This document shows positions 47,193 to 54,580 of a stretch of DNA of 64,000 nucleotides, in pieces (position 1 is the first letter of the stretch; each line of letters starts with the position of its first letter). The DNA is from Heliomicrobium undosum (GTDB taxonomy: Bacteria; Bacillota; Desulfitobacteriia; Heliobacteriales; Heliobacteriaceae): the NCBI RefSeq assembly GCF_009877425.1, contig NZ_WXEY01000015.1, positions 16,833 through 80,832 on the forward strand. Direction: 5' to 3'. The notes beneath the pieces were generated by a model. It had not been told where the DNA came from and searched no databases. It saw only the letters and a list, made by a program, of their open reading frames with translations. The position numbers and the translations under genes are program-made.

Positions 47193-48239
47193 TCATTCCT
47201 CATGATTCACGGATTCATAATGCTCCCCGGATTCCCCATCATGCCGATTCGTAAAACACTCCCAGGTCAAGTCCGCAATGTACTGATAAGGGATCGTGCC
47301 ATTGCCGGCGCCTAAAGCGCATTTGTACCCCCAAATGTTTCCCCAACTGTTCCGGAAGATGAAGTAGCCGCCGCCGGGGTAGCTGCTGTCGTCCTGATAG
47401 CCGGCGAGGCAGATGGCGTGGCCGCCGATGGAGGGCTCCTGGGGGAGGGGCAGGGTGACAGCGCCGGAGAGCCAACAGGCCTGAGACTTTACCCAACTGG
47501 CGTAGGCAGGAATGGAGACGCCCACCAGGTTGCCGTCGGCAAGCGATTTTTTGATCGAAATCACATCGGTGGGTTTCAGCGCCGTCCATTGCAGTTTGTA
47601 AGGCGCTGCCGCCTCATCAACGCCAGGCGGGCTGCTGGCCGGCGCTTGTTCGGGATTGTAGGGCCACTGTGACTCCAGGCATTGTCCGTATTCAGCCACC
47701 GCTTGTGTCGTGTACTTCAGGTAGGTGCCGTTCATGGAGGGCTTGCCGTCCAACTGTTTGGCGTACCAGTAGGCATACTCTTGGGAGAAGCTTTCCGTGT
47801 TTCCGGTGCAATAGTCGTGGATTTCACTCGTCACGAAGGCGCAGCAGGTGTTCCGTACGCCTTGGTTATACACGGGGGGCAACTTGTCTAAGAGGTTGAC
47901 CGACACAGGCAGGCTGGGTTCGTGAACGATCCGCTTGAATAGTTTCATCCCCGAGAAGTGTGTGGACGAGGGTTGCAAAGCCCCGTGGATCGTCGGGTGA
48001 TCGACAAGGGTGGTCAAGGTGGCGTGAAGGCTGGCGTCTATGTTGGCGGCGGCTTCGTGAATCAGTTGTTTCAGATCCTCGCCGTAACGTTGCAAGTGGT
48101 CGGCCAAGAGGGAGCGCAGTTCGGGGATTGCGTGCAGGGAGATCAACTGCTCCAGACTGTGGACGCCGAGGGAATGTAGATCCTCTTTTTGGTCTGTTGT
48201 CAGAGAAGCCAATTGGTGGAGGTTTTTTAAAAACGCCAT
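47193..48239 (-). CDS. Papain-like (C1) cysteine protease, candidate leader peptidase
   Basis: This 348-residue protein has an N-terminal helical region (about 1-110, with an HhH-like LGVHSLEQLISLHAIPELRS) and a C1 protease domain. Catalytic residues line up with papain: Gln126 and Cys132 in NQGVRNTCCAF, His274 in GGHAICLAGY and Asn297 in FRNSWG; the usual Trp after the Cys is Cys133. The ATG at 48239 is fixed by AAGGAGG five bases upstream, leaving no signal peptide, so it should act in the cytoplasm. It is divergent from the radical SAM operon. A C1 protease (PoyH) also occurs in the polytheonamide RiPP cluster, which supports a leader-cutting role here by analogy. Confidence 0.88.
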   Translation of the reverse strand: MAFLKNLHQLASLTTDQKEDLHSLGVHSLEQLISLHAIPELRSLLADHLQRYGEDLKQLIHEAAANIDASLHATLTTLVDHPTIHGALQPSSTHFSGMKLFKRIVHEPSLPVSVNLLDKLPPVYNQGVRNTCCAFVTSEIHDYCTGNTESFSQEYAYWYAKQLDGKPSMNGTYLKYTTQAVAEYGQCLESQWPYNPEQAPASSPPGVDEAAAPYKLQWTALKPTDVISIKKSLADGNLVGVSIPAYASWVKSQACWLSGAVTLPLPQEPSIGGHAICLAGYQDDSSYPGGGYFIFRNSWGNIWGYKCALGAGNGTIPYQYIADLTWECFTNRHDGESGEHYESVNHEE

Positions 48240-48298
48240 GAGATCCTCCTTTACCATCTCAAAATGTTTGATAAGAAAAGCCGAGAATAAAACCTTCA

Positions 48299-48313
48299 TG
48301 ACCAGTCTGGTCA
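48299..48313. promoter_or_regulatory. Perfect inverted repeat, operator candidate
   Basis: TGACCAGTCTGGTCA is a 7+7 palindrome around one base. It lies 60 bases before the protease start in the shared 393-base control region between the divergent protease and radical SAM genes. Confidence 0.45.
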
Positions 48314-48344
48314 CAAGCCAATTACACAAAAAGATGATGTAAAT

Positions 48345-48414
48345 GGCTTTCCATAAAAAACGGCCATGAACAGCCAGGTCGCAGGCATGATGAATAAGGC
48401 TTTTCATAAAAAAA
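48345..48414. repeat. Direct repeats GGCTTT(C/T)CATAAAAAA
   Basis: Two near-identical 16-base copies (48345-48360 and 48398-48413) are spaced 53 bases apart, about five helical turns, in the divergent control region. They could be paired binding sites. Confidence 0.5.
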
Positions 48415-48439
48415 GCATAAATCAGATCCAGGCAAAGTG

Positions 48440-48486
48440 AATGCGCTTTTTAGCGCCAAAATGAACCCATTAGCGCCGAGCGCATT
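48440..48486. promoter_or_regulatory. Nested inverted and direct repeats upstream of the radical SAM operon
   Basis: AATGCGCT (48440-48447) is inverted as AGCGCATT (48479-48486), and inside lie two direct copies of AGCGCC (48452 and 48472), 20 bases apart. The arrangement suits an RNA hairpin or a regulator site. The following 146 bases to 48633 contain no better gene start. Confidence 0.4.
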
Positions 48487-48632
48487 GAATGTTCACGAAG
48501 ATACCAGTATCCTTCCAGGTAAAAGGCTTACCAAAAGATTCTGAAGACAAAAGATTCGGATTCGGAAGAGCGGAATCATCCTCCATTCCGAAAAAATCGG
48601 TTCATACTTTTCGATTATGGGGCGAGGTATCG

Positions 48633-50432
48633 ATGACGACTGCAACAGCCATCCAGGAAAGCGACCTGAATCAAGCCGCCGGACCTCGCGTGTTGCTCTT
48701 TTTTTTACAACGCCTTCTGTTCCGGCGATCCTACGAGTTCATCGAGCCCTTGGGGTTGATGACCTTGGCGGCCTATATCGAGGAGAGAGGGTACCGGCCA
48801 GGGGTCTTTTCCGGCACGGTGACAGAGGGAGCGGCGCTGCTGGAACGGGAGATGGAGCGCCGGCTCGTGGCAGCCGTCGGCCTGTACTGCGACTTTGAGA
48901 ATCGTTCCGTTGTAGAGCCTTTTTGCCGTTGGATCAAGGATCGGTGGGGCCTCCCCGTGGTCGTCGGCGGCCCGCAGGCTGTGGCGCTCCATGAAGACTT
49001 CCTGTCCCAATCGGGATGTGACGCTGTCGCTATCGGCGAGGGCGAGGCCACATTGCAGGAACTGTTGGATTGCCTGATCAGGGGACAAGGCGCTTTGGGC
49101 GATATCGACGGCATTGCCTATTTGGATGATCATGGGTGTCTCGTCCGTACGCCGGAGAGGCGCTTGATCGCGCATTTGGATGAGTTGCCCTATCCGCGAA
49201 TGGCCCACTCCTTGACGGGGGTGAAAAACAACCTTTCGATCCTCTCGGGGAGAGGCTGCCCCTTTCAATGCGCTTTTTGTTATGAGGGCGGCAAGCAGGT
49301 GCGACTGCGCAGCGTCGACCACGTCATGGGCGAGATTCGCCATGGCCTGCGGGAGAATCCCCATGTCCGGTACATCTGGTTCGCTGACGACACCTTCACC
49401 TTGCAGCGGGAGCGAACGGCGCACTTTTGTCGGGAATTAGCGGAATTGCGCAAAGAATATGATTTCGTATGGTTCTGTGAAGGTCATCCCAGCACCTTGG
49501 TGCGCTCGCCCGGCCTGATCGACGAGATGGTCGAGGCGGGGTTGGCGCGGATGCAAATCGGCATTGAGACAGGCTCTGCGCGCTTGATGGATACCTACAA
49601 CAAGCGCACCACCCCGGAGCAGATCGAGGCGGTGGTGCGCCGTTGCCGGGACGCCGGACTGAAACAACTGTGCGGCAATATCATCATCGGAGGCGCTCAC
49701 GAAACGGACGAAAGCCTGGCGGAAACATGGGCCTATGTCGATAAGCTGTTGACCCTCGCGCCGGGGATGCTCGATATCTCTTTGACCCTCTTCATGCCTT
49801 TTCCGGAGACGGCCATCACCCGTTGTCCCAAACAGTTCGGCATGACGGTGCTCGATGGAGAGGCGCTCACATCGGTGGGCGACTATCCGGTGGCCCATAC
49901 GGAGGCGATGGATCTGCCGGCCATCGCCATGGCCAGGAAGGATTTTCAGTTGAAGGTCCTTCACCGCATGCGCGAGCTGTTGGCTCAGGGACGAGTTTCC
50001 CACCAGGCGATTTTGGACCACTACCGCCTGCACGCGGTCTACGGCATCTCCAGTGTCTGGCATGAGACCATCTATGCTAAACAGCCCTTCCTCCACCGGA
50101 GGTACACCATGCTGGCCCGAACGTCTGCCCGAACGTCAGCGGAAATACCGCCGGGCGAATGGACCCGCTGGCGTCCTCAACGGGTGTTTTCCTTGTGGAA
50201 CGCGATTGCCTGGGAGAAGGGCTACCCCGAGGTATTGGGAGAGGTGCTGTCCCCGTTGGAGTATCACTTGCTCCTCCACTGCAGCGGCAAGCTCCAAGTG
50301 GGGCAGTTGACCGGTGTGGCGCTGGAGCAGTTTCCCGGACGATATGACAGCCGTGAAGAAGCGGAAGCGTTGATCCAAAAAGTCCTCCGATCCTTTGAGG
50401 AGAAGCACTGGCTGGTGTTCCATCCTGACTGA
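48633..50432 (+). CDS. Cobalamin-binding radical SAM enzyme 1
   Basis: This 599-residue protein has an N-terminal B12-binding Rossmann domain (about 20-175; VGLYCDFENRSVVEPFCRW, VVVGGPQA), a radical SAM barrel with the cluster motif C209-x3-C213-x2-C216 in GRGCPFQCAFCYEG, then ADDTFTL, WFCEGHPSTL, RMQIGIETGSA and GNIIIGGAHE. A C-terminal winged-helix-like segment of about 60 residues (LSPLEYHLLLHCSGKLQVGQ onward) resembles PqqD/RRE domains. No DxHxxG cobalamin motif is present, so B12 would bind base-off without a protein His. The ATG at 48633 has GCGAGG upstream; an in-frame ATG at 48489 lacks a site. First gene of the operon; a C-methyltransferase on the precursor is the likeliest role. Confidence 0.9.
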   Translation: MTTATAIQESDLNQAAGPRVLLFFLQRLLFRRSYEFIEPLGLMTLAAYIEERGYRPGVFSGTVTEGAALLEREMERRLVAAVGLYCDFENRSVVEPFCRWIKDRWGLPVVVGGPQAVALHEDFLSQSGCDAVAIGEGEATLQELLDCLIRGQGALGDIDGIAYLDDHGCLVRTPERRLIAHLDELPYPRMAHSLTGVKNNLSILSGRGCPFQCAFCYEGGKQVRLRSVDHVMGEIRHGLRENPHVRYIWFADDTFTLQRERTAHFCRELAELRKEYDFVWFCEGHPSTLVRSPGLIDEMVEAGLARMQIGIETGSARLMDTYNKRTTPEQIEAVVRRCRDAGLKQLCGNIIIGGAHETDESLAETWAYVDKLLTLAPGMLDISLTLFMPFPETAITRCPKQFGMTVLDGEALTSVGDYPVAHTEAMDLPAIAMARKDFQLKVLHRMRELLAQGRVSHQAILDHYRLHAVYGISSVWHETIYAKQPFLHRRYTMLARTSARTSAEIPPGEWTRWRPQRVFSLWNAIAWEKGYPEVLGEVLSPLEYHLLLHCSGKLQVGQLTGVALEQFPGRYDSREEAEALIQKVLRSFEEKHWLVFHPD

Positions 50433-50487
50433 TTCCCCGCAAGGATCGTGACTGACTCCCGGCAAGGCAAGACGAAGGAGAGGAATC

Positions 50488-52248
50488 ATGGACGGCAGGG
50501 TTTTGCTCTTGAGTGTCCACCGCCTGACCTATGACGCGCTCAGTCTCGATATGGAGCCGCCTGGCCTGTTGATCCTGGCCGCCTTTCTGGAGACCAAGGG
50601 ATATGACGCCCTCGTGTGCCAAGGCGAACCTGCCGGTGTTCGCGCATTTTTAGCCGAGCAGGCCGCGAGCGGCCCCGTGCTCGCCGTGGGATTTTACTGC
50701 GATTATGAAAACCAGGTCGAAGTGGCCGCCTTGGGCGCAGAGGTTCACCACAATTACGGTTGGCCGGTGATCCTCGGGGGACCGCAGGTGGGCGGCTTGG
50801 ACGAAGCGTACCTGCGACAGTCCTGCGCGCTGGCTGCGGTGGCCGGAGAGGGGGAAGTCGTCCTCTGGCAGTTGCTCGATTGCCTCACCGGCCAAGGCGG
50901 CGACTGGCGCTCCCTCGAGGGCGTCATCTATGTCGATGAAACGGGTCAACTGCGGCACAACGGGCTGGCGCCCATGATCCAGGACCTCGATGAATTGCCT
51001 TCGCCGGCTTATCACCGCTGGGTGAACAAGCCCTTTCGCAAAAAAGCCTACGTCATGGGCGGCCGGGGTTGCCCCTATAACTGCGCTTTTTGCCATGAGG
51101 GCAGCCTTTCTCGGACGCTCCGCGTTCGCAGCGTCGACAAAGTGATGGCCGATGTGGAGACCCTTTTGGCCTTGGAGCCCCATATCAATTACATCATCTT
51201 CGCCGATGACACCTTCACCGTCTCGCCGCAGCGGATGACCGACTTTTGCCGGCGAATAGCCAAGTTGCGGGAGAGCCGGGATTTTGTCTGGTACTGTGAA
51301 GGCCATGTCAAGCTTCTCTATCGCTGGCCGGATATGATGCAGGAAATGGCGGCGGCCGGCATGGTCCGGTTGCAGGTGGGGATTGAGTCGGGGGTTCAGC
51401 GGTTGCTGGACCTATACGGCAAAAAAACCACCCTGCCGGAGATCGAGGCGGTCATCCAGGCGGCCTACGAGGCGGGGGTCCACCAGATGACCGGTTTCTT
51501 TATCAACGGCGGTCCCTTTGAAGACCCCGAAATCGTCGCCCAGAACAAAGCCTTTTGCGAACGGCTGCTGCATCTTGCTCCCGGCATGATCGAACTGGGG
51601 CCGAGCGCGCTGATCCCCTACCCGGAGACGGATATCGCCCGCCGGCCGGATCATTACGGTTTGCGCATCCTGGACAGGCGGGGATGGACGAGCTTTGGCG
51701 ATTATCCCGTCACGGAAACGGCGGCGATGACGCGGGAAGCGATCGCAAAAGCTCAGAGAGAACTGGTCGAACATGGCATACATACGATGCGGCAGTTGTT
51801 CCAAGCGGGCAAGATCCCCCATCAGCGGATTTTGGATTGTTTCAAAGACTTGCGCTATGGCGTCGTCTCTGTCTGGCACAAAGCGGTGTACAGCGAGGCG
51901 CCCTTTGTGGCCGGCTATTACACCCTGATGGCTCGCGACGCCGTTCGCCGCTCGGCGGACATTGCGCCAGGGGAACTGCCGGGCTGGCGTCCCCAGCGGA
52001 TCATGGAGATGTGGCTCGATGTGGATTTCTCCCAAGGCTATCCGCGCATCGGCAGAGAGGTCCTCTCGCCCTTGGAGTTTGAATTGTTGCGCCACAGCAC
52101 AGGCAAGTTGACGCTGGCCCAGGTGCTGGATCGGGTCTATGACCGCTTCCGTGAACGCTTTGATCACCGGGAGGAATTTGACGGGACGGCCATGGGGCTG
52201 CTCAGAGGTTTTGAAAAGCGTTACTGGTTGGCCTATGCGCCTTTTTGA
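50488..52248 (+). CDS. Cobalamin-binding radical SAM enzyme 2
   Basis: Paralogue of 586 residues with the same order of domains. B12 domain: VGFYCDYENQVEVAALGAEV and ILGGPQVGGL. Radical SAM motif C195/C199/C202 in GRGCPYNCAFCHEG (His replaces the usual Tyr after the third Cys). Then FADDTFTV, WYCEGHVKLL and RLQVGIESGVQ. The C-terminal LSPLEFELLRHSTGKLTLAQ begins the PqqD-like tail. It is shorter at the N-terminus than enzyme 1, starting right at the Rossmann fold. AAGGAGAGG lies before the ATG; the gap to enzyme 1 is 55 bases. Confidence 0.9.
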   Translation: MDGRVLLLSVHRLTYDALSLDMEPPGLLILAAFLETKGYDALVCQGEPAGVRAFLAEQAASGPVLAVGFYCDYENQVEVAALGAEVHHNYGWPVILGGPQVGGLDEAYLRQSCALAAVAGEGEVVLWQLLDCLTGQGGDWRSLEGVIYVDETGQLRHNGLAPMIQDLDELPSPAYHRWVNKPFRKKAYVMGGRGCPYNCAFCHEGSLSRTLRVRSVDKVMADVETLLALEPHINYIIFADDTFTVSPQRMTDFCRRIAKLRESRDFVWYCEGHVKLLYRWPDMMQEMAAAGMVRLQVGIESGVQRLLDLYGKKTTLPEIEAVIQAAYEAGVHQMTGFFINGGPFEDPEIVAQNKAFCERLLHLAPGMIELGPSALIPYPETDIARRPDHYGLRILDRRGWTSFGDYPVTETAAMTREAIAKAQRELVEHGIHTMRQLFQAGKIPHQRILDCFKDLRYGVVSVWHKAVYSEAPFVAGYYTLMARDAVRRSADIAPGELPGWRPQRIMEMWLDVDFSQGYPRIGREVLSPLEFELLRHSTGKLTLAQVLDRVYDRFRERFDHREEFDGTAMGLLRGFEKRYWLAYAPF

Positions 52249-52301
52249 GCAGGGGCGAAAGGGCGCGATGCGCCCGCGCGCAGTCAATTGGGGGAATCGC
52301 T

Positions 52302-54074
52302 TTGAGTGATCGGAAAACAGTGCTGCTTTTGCATGTGCAGCGGGTTATCGCAGGTTCTTCCGCCGGGGTGAGCAGTTACTTGGGCCTTTTTTACCTGGCC
52401 GGGATGCTGGAACGCAGCGGTTATGCGCCCTGGGTGTTCCATGGCAAAGCCCATCAAGTTCCCGAGGTCCTGGAGCGGGAAAAAGCCAAAGGGCCGATCA
52501 GCGCAGTGGGACTTGCCTGCGATTATGAGAACCGCACCGCCGTAGAGGGTCTCTGCCGGTGGGCAAAAGCGAACCTCGACTGTCCGGTCATCGTCGGCGG
52601 TCCCCAGGCGCCGGGGCTTTCGGAAGATTTTTTCCTTCGCTCCCGCTGTGATTATGTCGTCGTCGGCGAAGCGGAAGAAACGCTGCCGGAACTGTTGGAC
52701 TGCCTGCTGCGGGGGAAGGGGACTGTCGAGGAGATCCATGGCGTTGTCTGGCTTGACGAGGCCGGAAAGCTTCGGAAATCACCGCCTCGTGAGCCTGTTG
52801 CCGACCTGGATCGCCTGCCTTTTCCCGCCTATCATCGCTCCCTTCATCGAGAGGCGGAATACGGGCAGACCCTGTTCACCGGACGAGGTTGCCCCTTCTC
52901 CTGCGCCTTTTGTTACCAGAGCAACCACCAGCGACGGGTTCGCTTGCGGGCGATGAAACAGGTGATGGCGGAGATCCGGAGCAATCTCGAACAGAACCGG
53001 CGTCTGAAATACATCATCGTCAGCGATGACACCTTCACACTTTACCCGGAACGGGTCGACGCCTTTTGCCGGGGGATGGACGACATCCGCCAAAACCGGG
53101 ACTTGGTCTGGTACTGTGAGGGCCACGTCAAACTGCTGGCCCGTTGGCCCGAGATGTTGCAACGGATGGCGCAGTCGGGCCTGGTTCGCTTGCAGATCGG
53201 CATCGAGACGGGCGATCAGGCGGTGTTGGACCTTTACGGCAAGCAGGTGACGGTCGATGAGATTGTCCGAGTCGCGCAACAGGCCGTTGAGGCCGGCATC
53301 CCCCAACTGGCGGCCAACCTGATCATCGGCGGTCCCCTCGAGGGGAATGGGGAGACGCTGGAGCGCACCGCAGCCCTGGCCGAGCGTTTGCTCACCGTGG
53401 CGCCGGGGGTCATCGATATCAGCACCGGTTTTCTCCGTCCCTATCCGGGCACGGCCATCGCTCGTACACCGGGGAGTTTCGGTCTGGAGATTCACGATCC
53501 CGACGGGAGCAAGTCTGTTGACGATTTTCCGCTGATCACGCCGGAAGGGATGACGCTGGAGGAAGTGGTTTCGGCCCGGCTGCGCATCAGCCACCATATC
53601 GTTCGTGTCATGGGTAGGTTGCTCCGGGAAGGGAAAGTCGCTGACGGAACCATCCTTTCCCAGTATCGACTCGCCGAGCGCTATGGCATCACCAGTGTCT
53701 GGTACACGGAGTTCTTCTCCAAGGATCCCTGCTTGCATGAGTACTTCCGCCTCTTGGCAAAGGGGGCGGCGCGCGCCATCGAGGATGTGCCTCCAGAGGA
53801 AAAGCCCTTCTGGCGGCCCCAACGGACGATGGAAATCCATAACACCGTCACCTTCGACGCCGGATACCCGCGTATCGGTGACTATGTGTTTTCACCGTTG
53901 GAATTTGAGCTTCTGCTGCGCTGCACGGCCAAAGCGACTTATCAAGAGGTGATGGACAGCCTTTTCAGGGGTTTCGGCGACCGTTACGACGACCGGGAAG
54001 ATTTTGACGAAACGGTGGAGCGGATTTGGCGGGAGTATGACCGACGGCGATGGGTGGTCTTCTGCCGGCGATAA
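52302..54074 (+). CDS. Cobalamin-binding radical SAM enzyme 3
   Basis: Paralogue of 590 residues. B12 domain with VGLACDYENRTAVEGLCRW and IVGGPQAPGL; radical SAM motif C197/C201/C204 in GRGCPFSCAFCYQSN, where the common Glu-Gly after the Tyr is replaced by Gln-Ser. SDDTFTL and WYCEGHVKLL follow, and the tail FSPLEFELLLRCTAKATYQE is PqqD-like. The TTG at 52302 follows GGGGGA and gives the family-like start; upstream in-frame codons back to 52245 would overlap enzyme 2. The precursor gene begins 35 bases after its stop. Confidence 0.9.
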   Translation: MSDRKTVLLLHVQRVIAGSSAGVSSYLGLFYLAGMLERSGYAPWVFHGKAHQVPEVLEREKAKGPISAVGLACDYENRTAVEGLCRWAKANLDCPVIVGGPQAPGLSEDFFLRSRCDYVVVGEAEETLPELLDCLLRGKGTVEEIHGVVWLDEAGKLRKSPPREPVADLDRLPFPAYHRSLHREAEYGQTLFTGRGCPFSCAFCYQSNHQRRVRLRAMKQVMAEIRSNLEQNRRLKYIIVSDDTFTLYPERVDAFCRGMDDIRQNRDLVWYCEGHVKLLARWPEMLQRMAQSGLVRLQIGIETGDQAVLDLYGKQVTVDEIVRVAQQAVEAGIPQLAANLIIGGPLEGNGETLERTAALAERLLTVAPGVIDISTGFLRPYPGTAIARTPGSFGLEIHDPDGSKSVDDFPLITPEGMTLEEVVSARLRISHHIVRVMGRLLREGKVADGTILSQYRLAERYGITSVWYTEFFSKDPCLHEYFRLLAKGAARAIEDVPPEEKPFWRPQRTMEIHNTVTFDAGYPRIGDYVFSPLEFELLLRCTAKATYQEVMDSLFRGFGDRYDDREDFDETVERIWREYDRRRWVVFCRR

Positions 54075-54109
54075 ACCGGTGTCAACGACATGGGAAAGGA
54101 GGTGATAAC

Positions 54110-54379
54110 ATGAGCAAACAAGATGCGGAAGCCCTGGTTGCGAAAATCAACAATTCCCCCGATCTGATCAACTCTTTCGCCGATGCGAACCACGAAGAAG
54201 CCTTTCTCGCCGCCGCCAAAAAGCTGGGCTACGATGTGACGATGGAGGAATTCAAGGCTGCCACGGCTGCCTATCAGGCGCAAGCCCCCGTGTCCGGCGA
54301 CGGCCCTGACCAAGGTGTCGGTTTGACCTTCGTCGGCATCGACTACGCCTTTGTCGGCGTCAAAACCTCCAGCGGCTGA
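54110..54379 (+). CDS. Nif11-type RiPP precursor peptide
   Basis: An 89-residue precursor. Residues 1-52 form a Nif11-like leader helix bundle: MSKQDAEALVAKINNSPDL, then HEEAFLAAAKKLGYDVTMEE, the G-Y-x-x-T-x-E-E pattern being diagnostic. After an Ala/Gln stretch and APVSGDGPDQ (a Gly-Asp/Gly-Pro hinge where leader cutting could occur), the C-terminal core has three VG units: V70-G71-L72, V75-G76-I77 and V82-G83-V84, then KTSSG. The core has no Cys. The ribosome site AAGGAGGTGATAAC is the best in the region, fitting high expression. It sits exactly in the middle of the six radical SAM genes. Confidence 0.88.
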   Translation: MSKQDAEALVAKINNSPDLINSFADANHEEAFLAAAKKLGYDVTMEEFKAATAAYQAQAPVSGDGPDQGVGLTFVGIDYAFVGVKTSSG

Positions 54380-54402
54380 TCCTGTTGAAGGCCAAGGACG
54401 AG

Positions 54403-54438
54403 AAGACGGAGCCGGAATGATTCCGGCTCCGTCTTTTC
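54403..54438 (+). terminator. Strong hairpin between precursor and downstream enzymes
   Basis: AAGACGGAGCCGGAAT and ATTCCGGCTCCGTCTT are exact complements around one base, followed by a TTTT. It lies 23 bases after the precursor stop. It may end most transcripts after the precursor, raising peptide over enzyme, with partial read-through or a separate promoter in 54439-54580 for the next three genes. Confidence 0.85.
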
Positions 54439-54580
54439 CCAGCGCCATCCCGTGCGCCATCCTCGGCGTCATCCTATCATGCCGGTTGGGTGGTGAACGA
54501 AATGCCCGGCGGGCTCATCTTCCAGTACGCCCCTGAGGCGGGAAATGGAATGTCCCTGTGAAGGGAAAGGAGTAGTAACG

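Noticed and set aside
48489..48632. Upstream ATG adding 48 residues to radical SAM enzyme 1
   Set aside because: No ribosome site; the added sequence is unlike the paralogues and lies in the repeat-rich control region.
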